Assembly (NCBI GenBank): GCA_015680685.1
Contig: MNCI01002748.1
Span: forward strand, 67,854 to 131,853
Origin: Gnetum montanum
Lineage: Eukaryota > Streptophyta > Gnetopsida > Gnetales > Gnetaceae
Length of the DNA stretch: 64,000 bases
Direction: 5' to 3'
Numbering within the stretch: the first letter of the stretch is position 1; every line of letters begins with the position of its first letter. The notes under the pieces were generated by a model that did not search any database, was not told the origin of the DNA, and worked only from the letters and a program-made list of their open reading frames with translations. Positions 11,011 to 22,670 of this stretch are shown piece by piece. A program made the translations under genes and the position numbers.

Positions 11011-12532
11011 AGCTTGACTTGCTCTGATGCCGTCCATAAGTTTGTGAAATAACTATTCCTAAGTGCAATTCTAAAACCATGAAAAGGGGGATACATGCAA
11101 CGTTACAGAGCAACTTTCTCCCATGGACTGATCACCCAAGGGAGCACTCTTTTGCAGCTTGACAAAAAGGGATTCCACAATGCTTTGTCCTTTTTTATTA
11201 CGGTGTATTGTAGTTCTGTAATTATGAACCATCGTAACTGATGATTTTGTTATCTGTTTAATGAATCATCGTGGTCCTCTGTAATGGACACAACGATTCA
11301 GGGATTTATCTACCTCGCAGCTTGTTTACTTTTCTTTGTATAAGTTGAAAAATGTTACTTAGTACCAAAGGTGGCTTTTGAGCTAAATTATATCTTTATG
11401 TTTGTTCATGCTTCTGATGCATTAACCTACTCCCGTAAGCAGCTCTGAGTTTACAGAATTAGTCTGGTTATTTAACGTTTTGCAAAAACCAACTTTGAGA
11501 AACATCTGCTGGAAGCAAACGCTAGGAAAGTAATGCTGATGTTGTCCCTAACTGATGTTGCAATCAAAAGAAAGAAGCTGTTCTTTTATCTTGCATTAAA
11601 ACCAGTGTTCATCGTTGCTTTGGTTTTTTCACCTTCTAAATGAATGATGAAGGCAACATTTAGTTTCTCAATTTTCAAAACTAATGATAAAACCAACGTT
11701 CAATGTTGTCTTGTGTGTTGGTTCCTCCGCTTTTAAACCAACAGTAAAACAAACATTTAGCGTTGCTTTTTGCGTCGGATTTCATAACCTCAAAACCATC
11801 GATGAAACCAACATTCAAAGTTATGTTCGAGCTGAAAATATCTGTTAACAATAACACTTGCACATTCGGAGTGAGGGATCTGAAAGCCACCTTGAATGCT
11901 CCATATAAATGAATCAAATAACTTAGCCTTGCACAGGGAATAACAATGAAATTGAAATGAAGAAATTAACTCAACAAAGGAATGATGTTTTCATTTGGAT
12001 AGAAAACTCTAGATGCAATCTGTTTCGTTTAGAACAACTCAGAAAATGCGATGAAACTCAGAAAATGGGATGAAATCAGATACAGCTTTTAAGAGATCAC
12101 AAGAGCGTCATCAGGTTCAGGTACAAATACTGATTATGCAATTAAAAAGAAGAAGAAGATAGATGAACGCACCACCAATGATCTTGCTGAATAAGAGTCT
12201 TTTTTGAGGGGAAGAAATGTGAGGAAAGAGGAACTCCAAAATCTTTTATTTCTTCTTGTAACTTCACTCTAGTCTTCTGCCTTTCTCAAAGCTCTTTTCC
12301 ACACCGAACCAATCGGACTCAGTTGCTGATGTTGAGCTGTCAAGGTTTGGAAAGCTTCTCTCTGCTCTCTAGACCTTGGTCCCTTCCTTAGTTCAAGCTT
12401 TAACTCTGAAAAAAGATTCCGTTTCAGAAAGTTCCCATAAAGGAAGTTCCCAAAACAAGCCTTCTTTTGCTTTCAAAGGGGTCATTTATGAATTTCCTCT
12501 CTGGTTATCTATATTTCCATGAGAATGAGAAA

Positions 12533-12750
12533 CTGACGATGAAAACCAACTTTGGAAATTGCTGCTGAAAACCTACGCTTAGAAAATTGATGCGTAAAAA
12601 CCTATGCTGTAACGCTGAAATTTAACTCTGGAGTCTAATGCTGAAAACCAAGGCTGGGAATTTGACGTTGAAAACAAATGCTTGAGACTGACGCTGAAAA
12701 TTAACGTTGGGAAAGTAACACTGGTTTTTCTCCCAACTAATGTTGCAAAC
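12533..12750. repeat. degenerate ~27-bp minisatellite
   Basis: Repeated variants of GCTGAAAACCAACGCTGGGA occur about eight times with drifted spacing. Similar phrases, on both strands, recur at about 11460-11570 and 11620-11840. No gene is evident in them. Confidence 0.5.
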
Positions 12751-13987
12751 AAAAAAAGGGACAAATGGAGACAATAGAACTAGCTTAGGTGTGTGTATAT
12801 ATATATAATTTGGCTAAGAGAATCTTCTTCATTCACAAGTAATAAGGTATTTGAATCAAATATTTCACAACTTCTGATGAAGAACAAGATTTATGGATTA
12901 TAATTTTCATGACTTTTAGACGAAGAACAAGATTTGTTTATCAAATTTTTCATCATCATGGGATCAAGAAAAAAAATATTTGCATCATTTATTCTATGTT
13001 TTTATTCTCAGCTGAATTTGCAATGCCCATGAGAGCATACAAAAAGAACAAATTCAGCCAAAATGCTATGAAAATTCAGGCCATGAAAGACTTGCTTAGT
13101 TATCTTGACTTCACAAAGAATCAGCTTCTAAAATTTGTATTTCTGGAAAGCTTAGGAAGTTCTCTTCCTAGAGTGTAATGGACAAAATATTATATTTAGC
13201 ATTACTGATAACTAGAGCATTACAGATGAAATATTATATTTAGTGTTATTGATCTATAACTGGTAGTTGGCCTTTTGGCCAAAATTATCTTACAAAAAGG
13301 GCAAAAGGGAAACATGTTCTAAAAGGAAAATAATAAGAAAATAGGAGACCTATTGCCACTTGCACACGTTAATAAGCTTGGTGTAGTTGGGATTGGCTAA
13401 TGGTGCTGTTGTTAGGATTGGCTAATAATGGTATTGTTGAGATAAATATTACTTCATTTTTAAAAATATTATTGATGATTCAGTATTGAGTTTGTGCAAG
13501 TTATCTCTTCTGAAATTGCTTGGAAAAGAATGATTGGTGTATTAGGCTTTACTATGCATTTTTTTCTTATAATTGATTATGGGTGTATTGTTTCTTATGC
13601 CCGATTTATTATACATGCATTATTTCAGACGTTGCTCAATGTGTTAAATGGTAACGAGTTGTTGGCAGATTCTGCTTTGATCTTTTTACTATAAAGAAAT
13701 CATCGTAGACAATTTTCATAATAGTTTTAGACCTGCAAACATTTATAACGAATTCGCTTCCACTGGAAATATGCTCTGCAAAAACATAACAATATGTTTG
13801 ACATGGTCGCTTTTGTTGTTTTTGACATTTTTCTAGCATATTTCTATATATCCATTCCATCAATGATCTATACATCAGTATACTCAAATTCATTATCATA
13901 ATACGATAACCTGAATTATTCGATCCATCTTTGTTTTGCTAGAGGAGATCCTTGAAATGTGCCTGATGAATATAGAAATTTCTGTAG

Positions 13988-14131
13988 GTTGAAGAAATGG
14001 AGAAATCTTTGAATGGAGTTGCTTTAAGGAAGCAACAATTGCCTGAGAATCCGGTTCGACTAGAAGGCCATGAACAAGAGGGCATAGTATTCGATGGTGC
14101 TCATCATCAAGATCAAACAGCATTATGCTTG
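13988..14131 (+). CDS. internal exon of the coiled-coil protein gene (48 codons)
   Basis: It is bounded by TTTCTGTAG at the 5' side and GTATTT at the 3' side, is 144 bp long, and is phase 0 at both ends with no stop. It encodes VEEMEKSLNGVALRKQ, which finishes the coiled coil begun at 1059. The sequence then changes to a polar, histidine- and glutamine-rich region (EGHEQEGIVF, AHHQDQ). It splices in frame to the exon at 17091, which begins QQDHQH. I do not recognise the family. The exon is more GC-rich than its flanks and lacks repeat homology, as expected of a real exon. Confidence 0.6.
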
Positions 14132-17090
14132 GTATTTTCCTTCTTTTAAATATCACACTGATTGCCAGATAGCTCTGTCCTTTCTTCCAATTTGTGTTTG
14201 TTTTTAAATACAATTTCGTGGTAAAACTAAATATTTGACAGGCAAGTATGGGTCCATCTCTATGTGTTTACTATTCAGTTTCGGTTAATAATATGATTCA
14301 GGACTTTCAAAATGTTACTTTTCTGTTTTCTTGGTTCAGCAAACTTTAGTGTATTTATTTCTCAGTATTTTACTTATTACGCGTTATTCTAAAAAGGGAA
14401 CCGAATAACGAAATTGTACATCTAAGCTGAAGTGCTTAAATGCAGTCAAATATATTAAAAATGAGAATGCTTGCAAAAGTATCTAGTTGAATGGCATGTT
14501 TTTCTTTGAAGAGCCTTTGGATCATAATTGGAGCAGCTTGAATCCTCATCCTCTCGTCCTACGACTCTACTCTAGGCCAACGCTCAATTTGCCAAGTTTT
14601 ATTTCATTTATGGTGGAAATGTGGTCATTCTTGGTTTTGCATGTTATATCAAGTTAGATGGTGAAGCTTTAAGTGTGTTTACATTTCGAGTTTTCTTCTT
14701 AAGAATAAACAGCAAGAAAAGAGGAAGACTAAAAATAAAAATTAACGAAAAAACACCTAACTACAACCCTTAGCAAACTCACAACAAAAAACAACATGCA
14801 ACCTATGCCCCTACAAGGCACGAAACATCCAAGAATCTATGAAACAATTACATCCTAAATTAAAGAAAAAAAAAACCACTATTTTTAAAACTTCTATCCC
14901 TTGCAAAACTTCTAATTAAAAAAAGGTTTACAGCAAACAACGTATAACCTAAAAAAACCTATGGCCTAAGTTTGAACCCATAAAACCTATACCCCTCCAA
15001 CCTATTGTTCCTAGAACCTATATCCCTTACAAAATATGAAAACATTAACCTAACAACTATAACCGCCAACCGCAGAGAATAACCTGTACTCCCTGCCACA
15101 TATCCCTAGAATCTTATAACTCCCTCCACCTTGACAGTGAAAACTGCCTAAAACTTAATTATAACAAATGTTACCACACAAGTTATTAAGCTTGTGACCG
15201 GTAAACTTCTAGAAGCAATGAAAAATAAAAAAATAAAAAAATTTCAGATAAACAAAAAGAAACTATGGGCAACAAATATGATAAAGAACGGATAAAGGGA
15301 AAAGGAAATAAAAAGAAAGAAATAGTAAAGAAGATTGATATGTGGCTGATTGCAATTGGTATAAACTAGATTAGACATAATTATTATATACCAAAGTGGT
15401 TGAGGGCAAATATTAAAATTCAAATTTCATGCCTTGATGGTGGAACACAAGTTAACGAAAGCCTCAACTTCCAATTTCTGCAACCTCCAGTTCAGTTTCA
15501 TGGTCTGGGTTAAAAGTTTTTTGTGCAATGAATGCTGAGTTCATATACAACTTTTATGCTCCAAAACTAACTTCCATTGTTTGCAAACATTCGTTTCATT
15601 TTTGTGCTCTTGGCTGAAAATTTTTATAGTAGGGATCATTTATTTGTTTGTTGTAAAAAAAAAACCTACTGATTTTAGTATAACTGAAGATCGAAGTTTT
15701 TTATGGTTTGGATACCGTTTGACAAAAAATGAAACTGGAAAGCAAATTAGGTTTTACACTAAGAAAAAGACCCAACGGAGTTATACACGAAAAATAAGGT
15801 GGGGCCTATTGAAGTATTTTGAATGTTTCGTACACACAGCTGTGCCTCGAAGTTTTCATAGGAAGGGACGTAAGCTATGTCCCTTCACGTTTTAAAAACA
15901 GGAATAAACCAGGAAAGCTTTTAGAAAATATAATTTACAAAAGCCTATAGGGTTCCTATGCATTTTACAGGTGCCCAGGTAAACCAATTTTTTTTAGAAT
16001 GCCCCTGAGGTGCTGGTACCTAGTACTTCTAGATGGAAGGCGGTGCTTTTTAAAAATCAGTTTACCATTTATCTGGTTTGTAGGATGAATCAGCAACATT
16101 TGCAAGCTTTTAAAAACCTTATTTGGACACTTTGAGAAATCCCCATGGCTGCAGTTATCCCCATCTGGGAGTAAACCGCAATATTCTGTAACGTTGTGTG
16201 CAAGCTTCATAATGGCTGTGCAACAGTACACAATTCTCTTTGGCTTGACATTAGGGGGAAAATGAAAGTAAACACAATGAAACATATCTGAAAAAAAATA
16301 AAAACAAAAGCAAATTGAATCAAATGTCTTCAACGATCAATATTATTCTGTGGCGAAGTAAACTTTTTGTAATGAATTAGAATTCGAACTGAAATCTCGT
16401 GGCCAACGGCTTGAACTTCACGAACAGCGCATTTTTTCATGTTAAATATTTATCCTGGGTGGAGAAGTGGAGGAGGTGAAGAGGCTGTATTTCGGAGCTG
16501 GCAGTCTTTAAGCCGTGTAGATTCCAGTCCTACCATAGCTTCAATCCTTGCCCGATGTATCTAATTCTGAGCACTTGTGCATAAATTTGAGAAATCCTCC
16601 CAAATTATACGTGTACTTATTTCATTGGTTACAGATAATATCCTTGGTTTAATCCATAGTAATTCTTTCTCATTACAAACAATTATATTTACATTACATT
16701 AAATCTAATAAACTAGATGTACAAGCTTACTAATATCTCTACTACTATTCTAATGAAGTATCAAAATGCTATTACTAAGCTTTGCTTAAGTTCTCATCAT
16801 CCAAGAATTGAAATTGGAAGATGGAATCAACTCCCCTAGAATGCATTTGTAGGTTGTGCAGAAATCTTTTGAAGATGAGTTACATGTGTTTATTTCTTAT
16901 GCTATGACTATTCATTTGAGATAACCATGTTATAGCAGAAAGCTGGTATGATTGGTTTTGATGCCCCACTAGTGCTTGGTCTATCTTTATTCTTCATGAA
17001 AATGTAATATCTGTGCAATAGATGCTATCGGTTTTCAGCCTGTAGAAAAGCTTCAATTTGTTTTTTTTTTTATTTCATTTCAATTTTCAG
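14132..17090 (+). other. 3.0-kb intron
   Basis: It runs from GTATTT to a strong pyrimidine tract and TTTTCAG. It contains an A-rich, C-rich stretch at about 14700-15250 without recognisable origin. No coding sequence or complete transposon was identified inside it. ORFs at 15581-15895 (+) and 15965-16333 (-) have no recognisable domain and look random. Confidence 0.5.
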
Positions 17091-17096
17091 CAGCAG
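17090..17096 (+). promoter_or_regulatory. tandem NAG splice acceptors
   Basis: The acceptor reads TTTTCAGCAGCAGG, so CAG occurs three times in a row. Use of the second or third would remove one or two glutamines without changing frame. Which is used cannot be seen from DNA. Confidence 0.6.
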
Positions 17097-17609
17097 GATC
17101 ATCAACATGATAGACTCTTTGACCCCGCCCAACCGGAACAACAACCTGGAGAAGCATCGAGATCTGCGGCAATGGAAAGTTCCACATCACCTATAAGAGA
17201 GTGGGAAAACCGAAATGCGTCGGTCTCTTCTCCAAAAATTTCAATTTTTACACCATCAGTCCATGAAATTGAGTCTGCTGAAGCTAATGGAAGTGGCCAA
17301 GATGTTTTGGAATCCAAGTTTCCATTGGCTGATAAAGCTACAACTACAGCTAATGGAAGTGGCCAAGATGTTTTGGAATCCAACTTTCCATTGGCTGATA
17401 AAGCTACAACTACAGCTAATGATGCTGGCCAAGATGTTTTGGAATCCAACTTTCCATTGGCTGATCAAGCTACAACTACAGCTAATGATGCTGAAGGCAA
17501 AGTTTCATTATCCGATGCACCACTGATCGGCGCTCCTGTGCGACTTTTTTCATTTGTAACTAAATTCGTGAGCGGTGCTGATTTGGTCAGGTCAAACGTT
17601 CACAGGTGA
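17091..17609 (+). CDS. C-terminal exon of the coiled-coil protein gene
   Basis: The exon follows a T-rich tract and TTTTCAG and stays open to a TGA at 17607. It starts QQDHQHDRLFDPAQPEQQ, then has a Ser/Pro-rich part (SSTSPIREWENRNASVSSPK). Three near-perfect 22-residue repeats follow (ANGSGQDVLES, then FPLADKATTT), then a hydrophobic C-terminal block around LIGAPVRLFSFVTKFVSG. The last block looks less random than the rest and may be a conserved end motif, but I cannot name the family. A GT donor at 17606 gives an alternative end: splicing there skips this stop and joins the exon at 17842. The ORF upstream of 17091 is intron read-through. Confidence 0.7.
   Translation, partial: QQDHQHDRLFDPAQPEQQPGEASRSAAMESSTSPIREWENRNASVSSPKISIFTPSVHEIESAEANGSGQDVLESKFPLADKATTTANGSGQDVLESNFPLADKATTTANDAGQDVLESNFPLADQATTTANDAEGKVSLSDAPLIGAPVRLFSFVTKFVSGADLVRSNVHR
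17283..17480 (+). repeat. in-frame 66-bp minisatellite, three copies
   Basis: Units at 17283-17348, 17349-17414 and 17415-17480 each code for 22 residues. Units 1 and 2 differ by a single visible base; unit 3 differs a little more. A partial fourth unit (GCTAATGATGCTG) follows. Length is a multiple of three, so copy number can vary without breaking the protein. Confidence 0.95.
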
Positions 17610-17841
17610 AAAGCATGGGTTAATAATTCTTCCCTCTGATTTTTCCCATGTTATTACACTTCACGAGTTAGTAAATCCATGGTGCAGCATAGCGAGTCGT
17701 ATTGTAGTTTTTGATCATTTTCACTCACAAAGCATTCGTTTGATTTTCCCATTTCCCCATCTTTTCCATGGTAATGTCAATTATTTAAGGCTAATAAACT
17801 AAATCTGTATCTTCCAATGTCATACCTTGTTTGCTTAACAG

Positions 17842-17866
17842 GCATACTTCAGAAGTTGCAGGGTGA
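17842..17866 (+). CDS. probable last coding exon (alternative C-terminus)
   Basis: A 236-bp intron from GTGAAA (17606) to TTGCTTAACAG (ending 17841) would replace the TGA at 17607. The protein then ends in arginine plus seven residues, HTSEVAG, and a TGA at 17864-17866. The acceptor has a good pyrimidine tract. Retaining the intron gives the slightly shorter end at 17609. The two forms differ by only a few residues. The 3' untranslated region would follow to about 18.0 kb. Confidence 0.4.
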
Positions 17867-18052
17867 TTGGTACTGAAGGTACCATGTCACGGCAAAGTGA
17901 ATCAGTGGGCAACAATTACTGAATTGACCAATTGAATCCGCTCTTTTTATTTTTTATTTTTTAATAGAAATTTTACTAAACCAAAATTAACCTTGGTTAC
18001 CTTTCATTCAATTTTGTTTTTATTTAATTTCTAGAAACTAGAAACTGTAAAT

Positions 18053-18205
18053 TTTTATTAAGTTTAGGAAATCACAAAGGATTTGTTGGATGGTTACAAA
18101 GCCTTAAACATATTTTTAAAGAAAGTTGAAAACGTCATTGATGTAATGCCCCAAGTAGATAGGGTTAATTTGAAAGAAAACAATCAATATATTACAATTA
18201 AAAGT
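18053..18205 (+). repeat. direct repeat with 19532-19685
   Basis: Both copies contain GAAATCACAAAGGATTTGTTGG and GAAAGTTGAAAA at the same spacing, with ~80% similarity by eye. The repeat is non-coding. It marks the left edge of the repeat-element block and lies just beyond the gene's 3' end. Confidence 0.7.
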
Positions 18206-18539
18206 ATAATTTCAATTTCATTTATAATGCAAATTAAATTTGTTTGTTTATTAACTCAATTTATCTACACTATTAATTTAGTTGAAATCATAATCAATTT
18301 TAATATTTTACATTTTATTTTTACTTAATCACACACCAAATTTACTTAATTTACAAATCAAATATGCTATTGAAAATCATTGGGAAATTTGCCTTAAGAG
18401 TCCTTGGTGTAACATTTACAAATGTGAACAATATTCGTCTTCATCTTTATCATAAAAGGCTTATTTTGTCATTGTTGTGTGTTAGCAATGAGTTTTGTGC
18501 TACATTGTGCATAGGATATTTTGTTCCTAAATATCATAG

Positions 18540-18945
18540 CAAATGTCAAATATAAGTAACATTCGATATTATTCATAGTAAATGTAGCCAAGGAAATCTA
18601 AAAGGAAATGAAAGGGAATTTTATTAATATGGAAATAATGTAGATGGATCACACTATGAGGGTTTATTGTGGTTATTTTCCTTTGACATCTATCCCTTAA
18701 AGATAATTCAACAATGTGACCATATGGCTTGTTACCTTTTTGTCCTACTTCACTATAACTTGTTACTTGCCTTTATTGGCTTTGCAACTCCATGCTAATA
18801 TGAGCTTTAATTTTCGATATAAATATCTTAGGTCAAAATCCCAATGTTACTTCAAGAGATATGCTCATTATTAAAATGCATCCTTACAAAGTGACATCAT
18901 CATGATTATGGAATGATTGTATGTGGGAATGGGATGTGATAAACT
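18540..18945 (+). repeat. LTR-like repeat A, copy 1
   Basis: It is homologous to 29831-30325 (same strand), to 30352-30860 (opposite strand) and partly to 32620-32756 (opposite strand). Shared phrases include TTTTATTAATATGGAAAT, ATCTATCCCTTA-like and TGACATCATCATGATTA-like stretches. It ends in GGGAATGGGATGTGATA. The pair 18540/29831 flanks the unit carrying the CCR4-like fragment, as LTRs would, but exact ends and a target duplication were not found. Confidence 0.55.
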
Positions 18946-19531
18946 ACCTCCTTTAGCTTTCGTTTGTCCTTGAATGAGTTTGCATTAAGAATCTTTCTCG
19001 TGCTTGAGTGTTGTGATGTCTTATGGAAAAAAATAAATCTTATCTTATCAACAACTCGCCTTAATCTCTAGGTAATAATAAGAGGTGAATTAAGGATTTG
19101 CCAACCATCAATCATGGGTCCTAACTAGGGGTACACTAAGTGTAACTCATATCACTAGTTATCTCAACGGGGTAGGGCAAATCCTTATTCCCAACTTGTA
19201 TTATCCTAAAATGTTTTACTTATCTAATTTAGAAATATAAATTAAATAAATAAAGAGAAATAAGCAAATAATACATAGAAGAAAGTTAAAAAACATTTTG
19301 ATTTTCATCAACCTTTAGGATAAAGGGATGTACTCATAGTTCTATCATAAGGGCTATGGTTAGATGACCTTGCTTAAGATGGTCAAACTTGATCTTGCTC
19401 CTCATCTTCTTCCTTGGGAATTAACTCCAATAGCTTGGTAACTTGGAAGAATTGTTTATAATTTCAATGTAATCTAAGGTCTCAACAAAGAAGGATGTTA
19501 ACTCATCTTTAGTGAAAATTGGAAATTAGAA

Positions 19532-19685
19532 GTTTTTATTACATCCAAGAAATCACAAAGGATTTGTTGGACTATTACAAAGGCTCAACATATTTTTGAA
19601 GAAAGTTGAAAATATCATTGATGTAGTGTCCTAGGCAAATAGGGTCAATTGAAAAGAAAGTAATCAATAGATTATAATTAATAGT
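19532..19685 (+). repeat. direct repeat with 18053-18205
   Basis: This is the second copy of the ~150-bp repeat near the left edge of the repeat-element block. It lies inside the element body, between repeat A and the CCR4-like region, and has no coding potential. Confidence 0.7.
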
Positions 19686-20351
19686 TTAATTCAATCGAAT
19701 GTAAGTCAAGATGGGCAAAATAAGAAAAATATGTTCTTCATCTTCTATGCTTTGTTTGCATAGTTTACAAATACACACTTCTCTTGGTAAATTAATTCAA
19801 CGATCTTAATAAAGAGATGATGAGAGCTTATTCTTGCTTTAGTAATTTGATTCTTGATGAACACTATTTATTAATATCATTTGTTCATGAATTCTGAGAT
19901 TCAACTAGTCTACTGAAGGTTTGAACTAGGCAGAGTATGCACAAGCCAAAGAGATTGTATGATGAATGGATGGGAATATCTTCTTCAATCGAATTCCTCT
20001 TTCAAAGGTTCTTTTACATGTTTGTATTCTAAAAATTAATGAACAACATTTTCTGCTTTCGTAGTAAAGTTTTCACAAAGAGTGAATGGTATTGGGTCAA
20101 GATTAGTATAGGTTAAAAATAGCTTGTAGTTCAAACTTTCCTCAATCTAATTAACTAAGATACTTAAATAGTCTGACATCTAGGCTTGTTGGATCAATGA
20201 TCAAATGTATGTTGACTACACATACATACATTTCTAATGATTACATTTTGAGTACCAATGCCAAGGTTATGTAACTCCTATGGAATCTCGATTGTTCTTT
20301 CTCCCCCATGATTTGGAATTATAGAATTGCAAAAATCATGTTTTCTAATTT

Positions 20352-20716
20352 TTATTCAAATCTTTGTATTAACTCCAACTTAGCTTCTTTGTAGAAAATT
20401 ACACAATCATCGATGTTGTGGTTCTTGCAGTAGACTAGTGTATATGGCTTGTAGGAAGAATCATCACAAGAACTTTTTTGCTTGTAAACACCTTTGTATC
20501 CCAATGCTGTCAAATCAAGTTGACATTGGTATAGAAATTTCCATGGTAAAACTTCTTGTAGACACAAGACATTAACATCTAAACTTTGAAGCTTTGCAAG
20601 AATATGTGGGTATCAGTATTCATGCCAATTCAAAGCCTAAGGTGAACATAGCGAATGTTGTCTTTCATTGGCTAGGAACCTTGCCAACACATTATAGGTT
20701 GCGATCTTTAACCTAG
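20352..20716 (-). pseudogene. captured CCR4/nocturnin-type nuclease fragment (copy 1)
   Basis: The - strand frame begins RLKIATYNVLARFLANE, continues with CSP-stop-ALNW and KLQSLDVNVLCLQEV, and ends GYKGVYKQK, DDCVIFYKEAKLELIQRFE. This order matches the start of the endonuclease/exonuclease/phosphatase domain of CCR4-type deadenylases: the SYNVLA block, the W-A-L-x-W block, the CLQEV block with its metal-binding glutamate, and GYxGVYK followed by DGCAIFYK. In plants these proteins shorten mRNA poly(A) tails. Only about 120 residues of the N-terminal half of the domain are present. Two in-frame stops are each one transition from a sense codon (TGG to TAG, CGA to TGA). The fragment is intronless here and repeated in the inverted copy. 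Confidence 0.75.
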
Positions 20717-22129
20717 GATTCTCTCCTAGTTCATTCCTTTTCATGGGCATTATACGCCTTGTTGGAACAAGATTATGATTCTCCATGATGGTCGATCTTT
20801 GCCAAAAGATGTGACTAGATAGATTGGTATAAATCTTCTTTGCATATTTGGTTTGCCAATTGATTCTCTAATTGCTTGATTTGTTGAGTTGATAATGATT
20901 TAGGTTCATTCCTTAGGCTCTTAATGACCTTTCTACCCCCTTTAGGACATGGACTCTGGTAGTGTAACTAATGATTAATTAAGGCTTATAAATCTAAGAT
21001 TATTATTAGTGACCTATATTGATTATAAATACAACTTAGTTAGTCAATCTTAAGGTTAGGATGACAAAAAAGGATCAAATTGTTAGTTCTAACCATTAAA
21101 TTATTGCATATGATTAGGTAATCTAGGCTATACGCCTACTAAGACATGATTTAAACTATCACCTAATTATTGACATTCTAAATGACAAATCTAACCTCAT
21201 CATAGGATTTAGAAGGGTGAAAAAAATGTTAAAAATGACTATTTATATGGTAAAAATGAACATTGGATGCCGAAGTTATGCTAAAGTCAACTCTTGAGGT
21301 TGTTAAAGCATAGTTTAAGGAAGAAGATTTAAAAATAATTTTGAGTCAATGAAAATGACTTTACCATTATGTTAAGAAGGTTGAAATATATTAAAAAAAA
21401 TTATTTATTCATCAAAAAAGATTTCTAAGATTAAGACTTATGGTTATTTTTTCCAAATGGTTTAGGCACAAAATTCAGGACTTATCAAGAGGTCATCCAT
21501 CCTAGTACTACTCTAGGACCAACATGCTTAATTACGTAGTTTTTATCTTACCTATTACTAGTTAACCTCTTTGACCCAAAATTTGACCAGGACTTGATAT
21601 TTAAATTTGAAATTTGAATTTCAAATTTTAAAATCCAATCTTTTTTGCCTAGGGAGGTATGGAACTTTGGTGTTCATGGGTGTCAAGGGAGGTGGGGCCC
21701 TATCGTTTTATTAGCATCCATGGGCACTAGGGAAGGTAGGGACTTGTGGTGCTACTAGCATTTGTGGACACTACAGGTTTGTATCTTTGAAAGAGTTGGC
21801 AGAAAAAAAGGAGAAAATAGTTTTGCTAGAAATTCTGGTGAGAGATGACACATGTGGAGGTGGCAAAAGAAGCTTAATGGTGGGTCAAGAAGACAACGAA
21901 GAAGAATGGTGGTGGTAGATGCACACATAGAGAAGGGCTATGATAGGCATTGATGAAGGTAGAATGATAGTTTAATGTTGTGCTTTGGCCCAAACTAGGG
22001 CATGGAAGACTCATAGTAGGACCTACATGACATTCTTTATGGGATTGTGTGGCCTTATGTGGGGCTTGCACTACCCAACATGAGGCTACACAACCATGAA
22101 ATTAAATTGTTTTAATAAAAAAGGAAACT

Positions 22130-22134
22130 CCTAT
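22130..22134. repeat. target site duplication cctat (left)
   Basis: CCTAT lies directly before the LTR start TGTGAGAG and is repeated exactly at 28163-28167 after the right LTR end. Confidence 0.95.
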
Positions 22135-22655
22135 TGTGAGAGATGTCCCAAGTGGTGGTTCTCTTGGGCTCTCCCCATGGTTCGGGGGCCATGGAACACT
22201 CTGAGGCGTCCTCGGGTGGCTCTCAAGTGTTACAAAACCCACCCCAGCTTGGTGGTACCAAGCTAGCAATAGGACACCCTCCTATTGCAACTCTCTTCTC
22301 CAAGTCCTTCTCCTTTCCTCTTCTCCGTGGAGAACTACATGGCCTTGATTCTACGACGGTCGTAGATATGTAGGCAGCCAAGACTGGATAGTTTTGGTGC
22401 GGTGCCATGACACACCTTGTACCAGATCGTGAGGGATCTGGGGGTGAGGTGCCTTCCCTTGTAGGTGCATCGTCTCCCCTCCCATCGATGTGGTCTACAA
22501 GGTTGTGTGTGTGCCTGTTTGCTTGGTTCTCTTCTGCTTGCACTCGTGAGAGGCTTGCTTGTGAGAGGTGTATTCCCCAGGTTTTCTGCCCTAGATCCAT
22601 TGGATTTTTGTGAATTCCTTGGGGTGCCGGGCAACGTCAGGGCAACGTTGTTACA
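22135..22655 (+). repeat. left LTR of the 6-kb element
   Basis: 521 bp, TG...CA ends. Same length as the right LTR. GC content is visibly higher than in the surrounding AT-rich DNA. Confidence 0.95.
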
Positions 22656-22657
22656 GA

Positions 22658-22670
22658 TGGTATCAGAGCC
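22658..22670 (+). promoter_or_regulatory. primer binding site (tRNA-iMet type)
   Basis: TGGTATCAGAGCC starts 2 nt after the left LTR. It is complementary to the 3' end of plant initiator tRNA-Met, the commonest primer of plant LTR elements. It fixes the element's orientation as +. Confidence 0.95.

Larger units (their letters stand above)
7850..11040 (+). mobile_element. decayed Ty1/copia pol, interrupted by SINE and MITE
   Basis: The order integrase, linker, reverse transcriptase, RNase H is that of a Ty1/copia polyprotein on the + strand. Integrase pieces lie at about 7870-8235, a post-integrase linker at about 8400-8830, RT at about 9485-10120 and RNase H at about 10205-11010. Frames change repeatedly and stops are frequent, so no protein can be made. 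The ends are not resolved: 5522-5966 may be the left LTR, and a purine run (GAAAAGGGGG) near 11080 could be a polypurine tract, but no matching right LTR was recognised. Confidence 0.75.
1107..13987 (+). other. 12.9-kb intron filled with transposable elements
   Basis: The donor GTACCT is at 1107 and the acceptor TTTCTGTAG ends at 13987. Most of the recognisable content is mobile DNA: ~450-bp direct repeats, an RTE LINE 3' end, a degenerate copia element, a SINE and a MITE. The stretches 2125-4080, 11040-12530 and 12810-13980 show no gene I can recognise. The intron is inferred from exon phase and coiled-coil continuity; transcript data would settle it. Confidence 0.5.

Noticed and set aside
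15581-16333. ORFs of 104 (+) and 122 (-) codons in the second intron
   Set aside because: No domain, no splice context, ordinary intron composition; best explained as chance.
16440-16620. Possible tRNA-like or SINE sequence (GATTCCAGTCCTACC phrase)
   Set aside because: No A box at the right distance and no A-tail or target duplication.
20352-20716. Reading the CCR4-like fragment as the endonuclease of a LINE
   Set aside because: Plant L1 and RTE endonucleases lack the YNVLA/ALNW/GYKGVYK/IFYK order; that order is characteristic of CCR4/nocturnin proteins, and no RT follows.
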